Shown in pieces: positions 55,511 through 63,866 of a stretch of 64,000 nucleotides of DNA. A program made the position numbers and the translations under genes. The notes under the pieces are model-generated. The model was not told the origin of the DNA and searched no databases. It was given only the letters and a program-made list of their open reading frames with translations. Position 1 is the stretch's first letter. Each line of letters opens with the position of its first letter. The DNA comes from an uncultured Lachnospiraceae bacterium (GTDB lineage: Bacteria; Bacillota; Clostridia; Lachnospirales; Lachnospiraceae), in NCBI GenBank assembly GCA_910578605.1, contig CAJTQG010000012.1, positions 16,417 through 80,416 of the forward strand, read 5' to 3'.

Positions 55511-55547
55511 TGCCATTTCAGATACTATTACATGCCATTATGGATAG
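55511..55547. promoter_or_regulatory. Direct-repeat pair upstream of XRE gene (22-bp spacing)
   Basis: TGCCATTTCAGATAC at 55511 and TGCCATTATGGATAG at 55533 match the pair at 55376/55398, again with starts 22 bp apart. They end 21 bp before the XRE start codon. The same factor probably acts on both divergent genes. Confidence 0.6.
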
Positions 55548-55568
55548 ACTTTAATATGAGGTGATATC

Positions 55569-55826
55569 ATGGCAGAAAGAATCAATCAGCATAAGAATCC
55601 TCTTGTGGGTTCAAATATCAGAAGATTGCGCAAGGAACGCAACCTGAAAGCCATTGATGTTATCGCCAAGCTGCAGCTTATGGATATCTCTGTCAATGTT
55701 GGCACCTTTTCCAAAGTAGAACATGGCAGAAACAATCCATCTGTTGATTTGTTAATCGCTCTTACCCAAATTTACAAATGCGACTTTAATGAATTTTTCA
55801 AAAAGCAGCCTGACGATAACCTTTAA
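55569..55826 (+). CDS. XRE-family transcriptional regulator
   Basis: 85 residues consisting of one helix-turn-helix domain (about 14-72): GSNIRRLRKERNLKAIDVIAKL, with VGTFSKVEHGRNNPSVDLLIAL as the recognition and following helices. GAGGTGAT precedes the ATG. It is divergent from the tad gene row and upstream of a LytTR regulator. The repeat pairs in the shared gap make it, or the LytTR protein, a candidate regulator of pilus expression. Confidence 0.88.
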   Translation: MAERINQHKNPLVGSNIRRLRKERNLKAIDVIAKLQLMDISVNVGTFSKVEHGRNNPSVDLLIALTQIYKCDFNEFFKKQPDDNL

Positions 55827-56057
55827 TGAAAGCAATGCTATTGAAACGAAGTGCTTATTCCAATCATTTTTATGTACCTTGTTTCAATAGCAGCTGTTCT
55901 TTATTGTTCATTCCTATCCAATAGAAAATCTTTTTCCAATCTCTTCTATTGCCGCAAACAATACAGAACACACTTCCAAAATAAATATGAAATTGGATTT
56001 TCGTTTTATCCAATTCTTCTCCATTGTATCACATATATTCTTATTGAAAACGGTTAA
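55827..56057 (+). other. Gap with 11-bp inverted repeat and doubtful small ORFs
   Basis: GCTATTGAAAC (55837-55847) and its exact complement (55881-55891) enclose a 33-nt loop. Two short frames lie here: a 32-codon one whose ATG (55826-55828) overlaps the XRE stop, and a hydrophobic 68-codon GTG-started one (55851-56057). Neither has a convincing ribosome site. No known RNA or peptide family was recognised. Confidence 0.3.
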
Positions 56058-56065
56058 TATGCTAA

Positions 56066-56097
56066 TTGGTTACAAAATGTATTATTTTGGTTACAAA
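56066..56097 (+). promoter_or_regulatory. Perfect 11-bp direct repeat before the LytTR gene (21-bp spacing)
   Basis: TTGGTTACAAA occurs at 56066-56076 and 56087-56097, starting 21 bp apart and ending about 60 bp before the start codon. This is the geometry of LytTR (AgrA/ComE-type) sites, so autoregulation is likely. The core (TTTTGGTTAC) resembles the TTTTGGATAC part of the tad-side repeats. Confidence 0.6.
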
Positions 56098-56157
56098 TAT
56101 TTGTTTAAAATTTGTACTTAGGGGAAACTCCTAATTTATCTTAAGGGGCACAGCACT

Positions 56158-56925
56158 ATGAATTACACGATTTTTATTTTAGAAGATGATAAACTGCAAG
56201 CAAATTGTCTTATAAAACTCATTCAAGATTATGGTGTACAACACAATATAGTTTTCCGCATTCTTTTTGCTGATTCTTTGCAAAAAGCTTATAAAATGCT
56301 TTATAACCACATTGATATTTTCCTGCTTGATATTGCGCTGAATAAGGATAAATATAACCAAGATGGTTTTGTATTTGCCCAAATGCTTCAATCACAACCT
56401 GGCAATCAAATAAAACCTATTTTATTTATCTCAGCCCATAAACTTCATATGCCTATTGCCATTAACCAACTTCATTGTTTTTCTTTTTTGATAAAGCCCT
56501 ATGAGCGTGAGGAATTTTTTTCACAATTAGATGATTTATTTATTCGAATACATGGTTTTCTCACGAACAAACCTTCCACAAATAAAATCATGCTCAATAC
56601 TTCACCCATCCATGAATCCTCAATAAACAAGCAGCTATTGATAAAAAAAATAGATGGAACTTATGTGCCTCTGTCTCTCCATCATCTAATCTACATTACT
56701 TCTCATGGCAGATATCTCACCTACGTTACCACAAAAGAACAATTTCAATCCAGACAATATACCATGAAAAAAATAGAACAACTATTGGGAAGTCCTTTTG
56801 TCCGATGTCACAAATCTTATATTGTAAATCAAACTTACATAAAAAATTATGATTTTTTATTACACTATGCACATTTAAAAAACTCCAAAGATTTGATTCC
56901 ATTAAGTCGAAAATTTCATTTATAA
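56158..56925 (+). CDS. LytTR-family response regulator
   Basis: 255 residues. The receiver domain (1 to about 125) has the acidic residues in ILEDD, the phospho-acceptor Asp in IFLLDIAL and the Lys in LIKPY. The C-terminal LytTR DNA-binding domain (about 150-250) has IKKIDGTYVPLSLHHLIYITSHGRYL and FVRCHKSYIVNQTYIKNY, typical of AgrA-like regulators. AAGGGG precedes the ATG. No kinase gene is adjacent, so its sensor must be elsewhere. Context points to control of itself and perhaps of the tad row. Confidence 0.92.
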   Translation: MNYTIFILEDDKLQANCLIKLIQDYGVQHNIVFRILFADSLQKAYKMLYNHIDIFLLDIALNKDKYNQDGFVFAQMLQSQPGNQIKPILFISAHKLHMPIAINQLHCFSFLIKPYEREEFFSQLDDLFIRIHGFLTNKPSTNKIMLNTSPIHESSINKQLLIKKIDGTYVPLSLHHLIYITSHGRYLTYVTTKEQFQSRQYTMKKIEQLLGSPFVRCHKSYIVNQTYIKNYDFLLHYAHLKNSKDLIPLSRKFHL

Positions 56926-57020
56926 GCAGACAGAATACCCTCTCTTACAAATTTATATCTTAAATCCATTATGCCATCTTTCTATTTTTCTAGGAAATCA
57001 TATTCTAGTCATTCTACTCA

Positions 57021-57066
57021 AACAGGCAAATAGATGAGGATACATTTTCTCAACTATTTGCCTGTT
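57021..57066 (+). terminator. Hairpin between the LytTR and P-type ATPase genes
   Basis: A perfect 13-bp stem (57021-57033 with 57054-57066, core CAGGCAAATAG) lies between two convergent genes. On the plus strand a T-rich stretch follows after about 15 bp. It is probably the terminator for the LytTR gene and may serve the ATPase operon too. Confidence 0.55.
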
Positions 57067-57117
57067 ATTCTAATGAACTCTTTTTTATTTTGTATTGTTA
57101 TCTTTTGGTATATAATC

Positions 57118-58989
57118 CTATCGCAGCGCCCTCATGGCATTTAATATGGCAATCACCGACACTCCCACATCGGCGAATACTGCTTCCCACATATTTGCCA
57201 CACCAAAAGCCCCCATAATCAGGAATACAATTTTTACCCCAAGGGCAAACACAATATTCTGTCTGACAATGCTAAGGGTTTTGCGGCAAATCAGAATAGC
57301 CTGTGGTATTTTGGATGGCTCATCATGCATAATAACCACGTCTGCTGCTTCAATTGCCGCATCACTTCCCAAACCTCCCATTGCAATTCCCACGTCAGCT
57401 CTTGACAGCACTGGTGCATCATTGATACCGTCCCCCACAAAGACAACCATGCCGTCTTTTGATTTTTCATTGAGCAGCCGCTCCACCTGCTCTACCTTAT
57501 CCTTAGGCAAAAGCTGTGTGTACACTTCATCTATACCAAGCTTCCCTGCTATCTGTTCTCCTGCCTCCTTTTGATCGCCGGTAAGCATCACCAATCGCTT
57601 TATGCCCCATTGCTTCATGTCTGCAATTGCCTGCACCGCATCCGCCTTCAACTCATCGCTAATCAATATACTGCCCATATACTCCTTATTTTTTGCTACA
57701 TAGACTACTGTTCCCGCCTGCTTAACGGGCACATAGGCAATTTGAAACTGTCTCATCCATTTATCATTACCAACTAATATTTCCGCTCCATCCAGAATTG
57801 CCCTCACTCCATGGCCGGATATTTCCTCCACATCCTTTAAGCCTGCAGTATCTATTCCATTTGCATCAATTCCTGTCATTGTGCCGTAGGCTTTCTTTAA
57901 TGACTGTGCAATGGGATGCTGGCTATAGTATTCCCCGTAAACGCATAACTTTAATAATTCTTCCCTGCTGCATTTTTCAGGAAAAATATGGGTCACCTCA
58001 AATGTTCCTTTCGTCAAGGTTCCCGTCTTATCCATCACAACAATCTCAGCCCTTGCCAATGTCTCAAGATAATTGCTGCCCTTAATCAACACACCTTTGC
58101 TGCTGGCTCCCCCTATTCCCCCAAAAAAGCTAAGGGGAATAGATATCACTAAAGCACATGGGCAGGATATGACTAAGAAAATCAATGCTCTGTGAACCCA
58201 CTCCCATATACCTTCCTGCAATATAAGAGGAGGAATCACTGCCAACACCACTGCCAAACCCACTACAATAGGTGTATAGTAGCGGGCAAATTTTGTGATA
58301 AAATTCTCCGACTTTGATTTCTTCTCACTGGCGTTCTCCACTAAATCCAATATTTTGGACACAGTAGATTCTCCAAATTCCTTTGTCACCCTCACCTGAA
58401 TGGCCCCGCTTAAATTTACACAGCCGCTTAATGCCTCCTCCCCCTCCTTAATATTTCGAGGAAGGCTTTCCCCTGTCAATGGAGATGTGTCCATGGAGGA
58501 TTTTCCTTCTATCACAATGCCATCCAACGGAATTTTCTCCCCGGGTTTCACTAAAATTACATCCTCCACCTTGACTTCATATGGGTCCACACAGACAAAT
58601 TCACCATCCCGAAGAACATTAGCGCTGTCGGGGCGTATATCCATCAATTCGGCAATAGAGCGTCTTGATTTTGCTACAGCACAGCTCTGAAACAATTCTC
58701 CAATCTGATAGAACAGCATAACAGCCACACCTTCTGTGTAATCTCCAATAAAGAAGGCGCCCACTGCCGCTAAGGTCATTAAAAAATTCTCGTCTAACAT
58801 CTGCCCTTTTCCCAGATTTTTCACAGCCTTCCAAAATATATCTAATCCCACAATACACATAGCTATTATACCCAATGCCAAATTAACATACCATGGCGCC
58901 TCTGTAAAATGACCTACTAGAAGTGCAGCAGCAAAAACTACCCCGCCAGCAATTATTTTTCTCAGTGCCTTTTTTTGTTTTTTTGTCAT
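57118..58989 (-). CDS. Heavy-metal P-type ATPase (Zn/Cd/Co type, lacks HMA domain)
   Basis: 623 residues. A P1B-type exporter with the metal-binding CPC motif in ISCPCALV, the phosphorylation site DKTGTLT, the HP motif in YYSQHPIA, TGES (in SPLTGES) and GDGINDAP. About eight membrane helices are expected. There is no N-terminal HMA domain; a separate HMA protein is encoded 158 bp upstream. The CPC motif plus the SmtB-like regulator suggest zinc or cadmium export. GGAAGGTG precedes the ATG. Confidence 0.94.
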   Translation of the reverse strand: MTKKQKKALRKIIAGGVVFAAALLVGHFTEAPWYVNLALGIIAMCIVGLDIFWKAVKNLGKGQMLDENFLMTLAAVGAFFIGDYTEGVAVMLFYQIGELFQSCAVAKSRRSIAELMDIRPDSANVLRDGEFVCVDPYEVKVEDVILVKPGEKIPLDGIVIEGKSSMDTSPLTGESLPRNIKEGEEALSGCVNLSGAIQVRVTKEFGESTVSKILDLVENASEKKSKSENFITKFARYYTPIVVGLAVVLAVIPPLILQEGIWEWVHRALIFLVISCPCALVISIPLSFFGGIGGASSKGVLIKGSNYLETLARAEIVVMDKTGTLTKGTFEVTHIFPEKCSREELLKLCVYGEYYSQHPIAQSLKKAYGTMTGIDANGIDTAGLKDVEEISGHGVRAILDGAEILVGNDKWMRQFQIAYVPVKQAGTVVYVAKNKEYMGSILISDELKADAVQAIADMKQWGIKRLVMLTGDQKEAGEQIAGKLGIDEVYTQLLPKDKVEQVERLLNEKSKDGMVVFVGDGINDAPVLSRADVGIAMGGLGSDAAIEAADVVIMHDEPSKIPQAILICRKTLSIVRQNIVFALGVKIVFLIMGAFGVANMWEAVFADVGVSVIAILNAMRALR

Positions 58990-59147
58990 ATCACACCTTC
59001 CTTTCCACTAAATAAAATTTTTAAATATTAAATTTATATAATCAAGCTTTTATTCTATATGGCTCTGCTTATTTTTATTATTTAGGACTCTACTTATATA
59101 ATTCTTATATATTCAGTGATTCCTCTTGTTTATTGACCTATATTTCA

Positions 59148-59366
59148 TTACCATACAATACTGCAGTCCGGCTCTACCTTTTGCATTGCCTTCTCTACTT
59201 TCTTCATGGTTGCGTCAAACTTGTCGTCTGCTATATCAATGGTTAATTTCTGTGTCATAAAATTCACACTAGCAGAGTTTACCTCCTCCATATCATTGAT
59301 AGCTCTCTCCATCTTTGCCGCACAATTTGCACAATCCAAATCCTCTAACTTAAATACTTTTTTCAT
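59148..59366 (-). CDS. Stand-alone HMA (heavy-metal-associated) protein
   Basis: 72 residues from the ATG at 59364-59366; a start eight codons earlier is possible. It is a single HMA domain with the metal-binding motif CANC (DCANCAAKMERAI) and the family's beta-alpha-beta pattern. It probably delivers metal to the ATPase that lacks this domain, or replaces its missing N-terminal module. It lies between the ArsR gene and the ATPase in one operon. Confidence 0.88.
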   Translation of the reverse strand: MKKVFKLEDLDCANCAAKMERAINDMEEVNSASVNFMTQKLTIDIADDKFDATMKKVEKAMQKVEPDCSIVW

Positions 59367-59415
59367 AATCCATCCATCCTTTCTATTCATTTATTCATTT
59401 AAATGATTATAAATG

Positions 59416-59793
59416 TTACTCTAATATATGTTCCATGCCCATCTGCAAAATGGTCTTTACATGATTATCGGAAAGACTGTAAATAATACTTTTTCCTTCT
59501 CTTTTAAATCTGACTAGACGATTCTGCTTTAACACCCGAAGCTGATGTGATATGGCACTCTGTGTCATATGAAGTAATTGGGCAATATCACACACGCACA
59601 TCTCGCTCTTTGCCAATACGAACAAAATCTTAATTCGTGTGGAATCACCAAATACTTTAAATAGTTCTGCCAAGTCATAGAGCTGCTCCTCCGGCGGCAT
59701 CATCTCCTCCACCTGATTTACAATGTCAGTGTGTACTTTATACTCCTCACAGATCTCTGCTTGCTCTTGTTTTTTTTCATCCTGTACATCCAT
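59416..59793 (-). CDS. ArsR/SmtB family metal-sensing repressor
   Basis: 125 residues. A winged helix (about 40-115) with FKVFGDSTRIKILFVLAKSEMCVCDIAQLLHMTQSAISHQLRVLK. The alpha-5 zinc-site pattern D-x-H-x10-H-x2-E is present at the C-terminus (DNHVKTILQMGMEHILE), as in SmtB/CzrA, and a CVCD motif as in CadC-like proteins lies in helix 3. It would release DNA when zinc, cadmium or cobalt binds. AGGAGG lies before the ATG. A near-perfect operator lies upstream. Confidence 0.92.
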   Translation of the reverse strand: MDVQDEKKQEQAEICEEYKVHTDIVNQVEEMMPPEEQLYDLAELFKVFGDSTRIKILFVLAKSEMCVCDIAQLLHMTQSAISHQLRVLKQNRLVRFKREGKSIIYSLSDNHVKTILQMGMEHILE

Positions 59794-59843
59794 TTATTTT
59801 ATCCCTCCTATCTGCTATATATAAATATATATTTTTTACAACT

Positions 59844-59867
59844 ACATATGAACATTTATTCATATGT
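59844..59867 (-). promoter_or_regulatory. ArsR/SmtB-type operator
   Basis: ACATATGAA (59844-59852) and TTCATATGT (59859-59867) form a perfect 9-bp inverted repeat with a 6-nt centre, 51 bp upstream of the repressor start. This matches the known ATATGAAC-type operators of SmtB/CzrA/CadC proteins. Confidence 0.8.
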
Positions 59868-59931
59868 TTATGGTATCAAATATAGTTTCTATTGTCAACC
59901 ATATTTATAAAAAAATCACCAATAAAAAATA

Positions 59932-59965
59932 AAAAGCGTTTGGATTTATTTTCCAAACACGTTTT
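59932..59965 (-). terminator. Terminator of the endoglucanase gene
   Basis: An imperfect stem, CGTTTGG (59937-59943) with CCAAACACG (59953-59961), overlaps the stop codon; read on the minus strand it is followed by a T-rich tract. The gap beyond it to the ArsR operator is AT-rich with no other feature. Confidence 0.6.
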
Positions 59966-61487
59966 ATTTTTTTAACCATTTCAAAAGCCATTTACCGCTT
60001 GTGGATAAGTTTGACTTTTTCCATCCGCTTAATTTACTACATGAATTTTTAATAAGAGCACTGGATTCTGCCTTATTTGAAAGATTCCACGCCGCATAAC
60101 TGATATTATATTTTTTCAAGAGCTTCATCCATTTGTCCGCCGACTTTTGATCTACAGCACCATTTCCAGATGCATCACATATACCAAACTCTGTGACAAA
60201 GATTGGCAGACCTGCTTTTACAGCCGTCTTCAGTTTATTCTGTAAATCTTCTCTGTGGGTTGCCGCATAGAAATGTAATGTGTACATCACATTTTTCACA
60301 TTTTTAATGGGGCTTGCCGCCACGATATCTACATCTTGGCTCCATGTAGGAGTGCCCACTACAATAATAGCTTTTTTATCATATTTGCGTATCGTCTTGA
60401 TAATTGTCTTTGCATATGGCTTTATATCATATTCCCAGCTTACATTTCCATTGGGCTCATTACAAATCTCATAAATTACGTTTTTATGATTTTTATATTT
60501 CTTTGCCATTTTCTTAAAAAACGCCTTTGCTTCCTTTTTGTAAATATTTGGATTTCCATCTGATAAAATGTGCCAGTCAATAATCACATACATCCCCAAA
60601 TCCGTGGCATACTTTACGCCCTTTTCCACCAGCTTTACGCTGTCTTTTCCGTATCCGCAGGAAGGATCAGAATACATGGCAAGACGAATGGTGTTTACCC
60701 CCCATTTGTCACGCAATGTTTGAAATGCCTTTTTATTTACATACTGGGGAAACCACGCCACACCGTGGGTACTCACTCCTTTTAGCTGAATTGTTTTACC
60801 TTTCTTATCTACTATTCGAGTCCCTTTTACCTTTAAGCGACCATGAAGCTGAACCGGCGTATTTTTCTTACTATATTTACTAATTGTATTTGTCTGTATT
60901 GATGTCTTTTTTGATGATTTTGTTGTTATTGACGCTTTTGTTTTCGTTGATGCCTTTGTTGTACTCTTTGATGGATTCTGCCCCTTTGCCTGATTGGCTG
61001 CACTATTTTTTTCGCTGGATAATTTGGAAGTATTAGCTTTTGTCTTTAAAGCTGCTTTTATACACTTTTTCCCCTTTATGTACACAGTGAGCTTTGAAAT
61101 TTTCAGCGCTTTTTTCCCCTTTAGTATTCCTCCAATCTCCACCTGACTATTAGATGTGACTTTTTTTGTGTAATCTGCTCCAGTTATAGTAATCTTATTG
61201 CCGCTGTGTTTAAAATTCCCGCCCCAGCACTGGGAAACTTGTGTTCCTTTCGGCACCTGAAAACTTATTTTCCAACCCGAAATATCTTTTTTCTTTGTAT
61301 TTTTTATGGTGACAGCAATCTGAGATGCAAAAGCACCATTTTCCTGCCAATTTCCCCTCTCCTCTATCTTCACATTCAAGCCTTCCTTTGTCTGAATTGC
61401 TGCAGCCTGAACCTTCACTCCTCCCAAAAGAAAAAAGGACAATACAGCAATGGCCAAACTAATTTTTCTTTTCTTGCTATCTCTCAC
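59964..61487 (-). CDS. Secreted GH5 endoglucanase with CBM2-like domain
   Basis: 507 residues. A signal peptide (hydrophobic core 9-24) ends near KVQA-AAI. Residues ~36-140 resemble a CBM2 cellulose-binding domain (NWQENGAFASQIAVTIKNT, SGWKISFQVPKGTQVSQCWGG). A Ser/Thr/Lys linker spans about 150-208. The GH5 catalytic domain (about 215-507) has the acid/base Glu344 in NEPNG and nucleophile Glu433 in VTEFG, with STHGVAWFP near its start. It hydrolyses beta-1,4-glucans such as cellulose outside the cell. A GTG start has a GGAAG site. It stands alone, and suggests plant-fibre use. Confidence 0.9.
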   Translation of the reverse strand: MRDSKKRKISLAIAVLSFFLLGGVKVQAAAIQTKEGLNVKIEERGNWQENGAFASQIAVTIKNTKKKDISGWKISFQVPKGTQVSQCWGGNFKHSGNKITITGADYTKKVTSNSQVEIGGILKGKKALKISKLTVYIKGKKCIKAALKTKANTSKLSSEKNSAANQAKGQNPSKSTTKASTKTKASITTKSSKKTSIQTNTISKYSKKNTPVQLHGRLKVKGTRIVDKKGKTIQLKGVSTHGVAWFPQYVNKKAFQTLRDKWGVNTIRLAMYSDPSCGYGKDSVKLVEKGVKYATDLGMYVIIDWHILSDGNPNIYKKEAKAFFKKMAKKYKNHKNVIYEICNEPNGNVSWEYDIKPYAKTIIKTIRKYDKKAIIVVGTPTWSQDVDIVAASPIKNVKNVMYTLHFYAATHREDLQNKLKTAVKAGLPIFVTEFGICDASGNGAVDQKSADKWMKLLKKYNISYAAWNLSNKAESSALIKNSCSKLSGWKKSNLSTSGKWLLKWLKK

Positions 61488-61588
61488 GCTCTTCCTTCCC
61501 TTCCTTATAGATTATTTCTAGTTAATTGGGATGCTCTTGATTTCAAGTTATGTATCGTTTCATTTAAAATGCACTTTTAAAGGATTTA

Positions 61589-62167
61589 CTATAATGATAA
61601 ATTCCAATCTAACTTATAAGGACCATCTTCCATTTGGCACAATCTCTGATAGATATCGTTTCTCTCCTGAATATCGGTCTCCATCCCTCCTCCAAACTCA
61701 CTGTCAACCTCTCTGCGCCACTGTGAATAGCCTTCTATGTAGCTTTGACACAATTCATCCCACGATGAGAATTTTTTCTGAATCACTTTGCAGGCCTTTT
61801 TGGAGAGGTTTATCACCTCTTCTCTTTCCATATAGCCAGCCACATAAAACATACCAAGCAGCTGGCAGGCACGGCAGTAATCCCACCCTGCGATTTTTTC
61901 TTCTTGTGCATCTTCCTTATCTAACATTAAATACTCTACCATTTCTACACCATCATCATGATTGCTTATTTCCCAGTCTCGTCTCAACACTCCCCGCATC
62001 ATGCTGGCATTGGACCTGTTTTTCTGATAACCTCCAATGTACTTCCATACCCCTCCGCAGTATTCTGACCACATAGCATAAGTATCTGTCACCCAACGCT
62101 CCACATCATTTTTAGGCAATGACTCTACTACCCCATCTTTTTTTCCAAACAAATCAAAAAATCCCAT
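61589..62167 (-). CDS. DUF1266-like protein
   Basis: 192 residues. The segment IAGWDYCRACQLLGMFYVAGYMEREE followed by FSSWDELCQSYIEGYSQWRRE is the pattern of DUF1266 proteins. There is no signal peptide or membrane helix. An AAAGGAG site precedes the ATG. The function is unknown; DUF1266 proteins are often near toxin or secretion loci, but nothing of that kind is adjacent here. Confidence 0.75.
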   Translation of the reverse strand: MGFFDLFGKKDGVVESLPKNDVERWVTDTYAMWSEYCGGVWKYIGGYQKNRSNASMMRGVLRRDWEISNHDDGVEMVEYLMLDKEDAQEEKIAGWDYCRACQLLGMFYVAGYMEREEVINLSKKACKVIQKKFSSWDELCQSYIEGYSQWRREVDSEFGGGMETDIQERNDIYQRLCQMEDGPYKLDWNLSL

Positions 62168-62466
62168 TCTCTTCTCCTTTTCCTTTTTATATTTTAGACA
62201 TCTGTATAAACACTAGGCTCCTATTGACCTGCTGCACTAGCCCACTACATATTATTATAACATTTTCACCAAGCATTTGGAACCTTTCTCTTTTAAATTT
62301 ATAAATGGATTGTTGTTTGAATTGCCTGGAATTTCTTCTCTGCCATCATATAATACATAGAAATGCTGTATCCCACATAACCGTTTATGATTTTTGGTTT
62401 TTGATTTTTAATATTTACTATAAATAATCCTATATACTACGATAATTTGGGAAGAGCAGCCTGTTC
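62168..62466. other. Gap between the DUF1266 gene and hisD, no feature recognised
   Basis: 299 bp of AT-rich sequence between two minus-strand genes. A minus-strand TATAAT near 62254 might be the DUF1266 -10, but no -35 is convincing. No clear terminator for hisD is seen, and no small gene. Confidence 0.4.
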
Positions 62467-63765
62467 TCAATTATCGTCACACATTCTCACCTTGACAGCT
62501 AGGGCATGAGCCATCATTCCCTCTGCCTCTGCCAATTTCATAATATAATCTCCATTTTCCTTTAATGCCTTCTTCGGATATTGTATTACACTGTATCCCC
62601 TCATAAACTCCTGCACAGACATACCGGATGAAAATCTTGCCGTTCCACACGTTGGAAGAATATGATTTGTTCCGCAGAAATAATCCCCCACTGGTTCTGT
62701 ACTATACTCACCTACAAACACAGCGCCTGCGTTAGTAATCTTGTTTAACACATTCTGCCAATCATCCAGCAGCAATTCTGCATGCTCTGGTGCAATTTCA
62801 TTGACACCATCCACCGCCTGCTGAATAGAATCCACCACAAAAATATCCCCATAATTTTCAAATGATTTTTTTGTTGCCTTCTCCAAGTGATTCTCAGAAC
62901 ATAAGCGATTGATTTCCTCTTTGATTTTTTCAGCCTGCTCCCAGGATAAACAAAAAGTCGTACTTGCCTCGAATCCTGTTCCATGCTCAGCTTGAGACAT
63001 CATATCCGCCGCAATAAAAGTTGGATTCGCATTTTCATCGGCAATGATGGCAATCTCCGAAGGGCCTGCAATAGAATCAATTTTCACTTCCCCAAACAAA
63101 AACTTTTTCGCCATTTGAGTATAATTATTTCCAGGGCCTGTAATAGCATCTACTCTTTTTACTGTCTCTGTTCCATATGCAACGGCTGCCAACCCTTGTG
63201 CCCCTGAAATTTTATAATAATTTTTTACATTTAAATAATCTGCTGTGTAAAGTAAATGTTCATCAATTTTCCCATCCTCCCCGGGTTTTGTTAATATGTA
63301 TATATTGGGAACACCGGCAACAATAGCTGGAACAAGATTCATACATAAAGTAGAAATAAGAGGCGCCATATTCCCCGGAACTGTGACAGCTACACTATCA
63401 ATAGGCGTATATCTGCGTTCTAAGACAGCGCCGTCTTCATATGTTTCACAAAAGCCTGTGGGCAGTTGTCTTTTGTGAAATTGAAATAAATTATCACAAG
63501 CTCGCTTAACCGCTTCCTTAAAATTCTCTGACACCTTTTCCCTAGCCAACGCAAATTCTTCCTCTGAAACGAAAAGCCCTATTTTTTCTATATCAACATG
63601 ATCAAATTTTTTCATATAAGCATATAAAGCCGAATCCCCATTATTTTTCACATTGTCAAGCACTTCCCTTACTGTTGTTTCCACCTCCTTTGGAATGCTG
63701 CTTCTTCTTTTGAGCAGATTAACAAACCTGGGATTATCAAACTGAAACTTACTAATTGTTACCAT
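62467..63765 (-). CDS. hisD: Histidinol dehydrogenase
   Basis: 432 residues, the usual length. It oxidises L-histidinol to histidine in two NAD-dependent steps and binds zinc. Motifs are GPGNNYTQMAKKFLFG, the AGPSEIAIIAD loop, MSQAEHG with the zinc-ligand Gln and His, the catalytic APEHAEL pair, NHILPTCGTARFSSG and AEGMMAHALAVKVR with the last ligands. AAGGAG precedes the ATG. It is away from other his genes, at least in this window, so it may be a scattered pathway gene or a paralogue with another polyol substrate. Confidence 0.92.
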   Translation of the reverse strand: MVTISKFQFDNPRFVNLLKRRSSIPKEVETTVREVLDNVKNNGDSALYAYMKKFDHVDIEKIGLFVSEEEFALAREKVSENFKEAVKRACDNLFQFHKRQLPTGFCETYEDGAVLERRYTPIDSVAVTVPGNMAPLISTLCMNLVPAIVAGVPNIYILTKPGEDGKIDEHLLYTADYLNVKNYYKISGAQGLAAVAYGTETVKRVDAITGPGNNYTQMAKKFLFGEVKIDSIAGPSEIAIIADENANPTFIAADMMSQAEHGTGFEASTTFCLSWEQAEKIKEEINRLCSENHLEKATKKSFENYGDIFVVDSIQQAVDGVNEIAPEHAELLLDDWQNVLNKITNAGAVFVGEYSTEPVGDYFCGTNHILPTCGTARFSSGMSVQEFMRGYSVIQYPKKALKENGDYIMKLAEAEGMMAHALAVKVRMCDDN

Positions 63766-63825
63766 CTTTTTCTCTCCTTTTTTATAAATTCTTATTAGGC
63801 GTAATGCAGTAATACTTTTTTATAG

Positions 63826-63866
63826 AAAAAAAACGCCTGTTAGAGAAAATTTTCCCTAACAAGCGT
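63826..63866 (-). terminator. Strong terminator-like hairpin upstream of hisD
   Basis: On the minus strand an 11-bp stem (63833-63843 with 63856-63866, one G-U pair) is followed by eight T residues. It lies about 60 bp upstream of the hisD start, on the same strand. It either ends a gene beyond the window or acts as a transcription attenuator in the hisD leader. No leader peptide rich in His was seen. Confidence 0.7.

Noticed and set aside
61531..62076. 181-codon plus-strand open frame
   Set aside because: It lies antisense to the DUF1266-like gene, has no ribosome site and its translation is rich in Cys, His and Leu without family motifs; the minus-strand frame has clear motifs.
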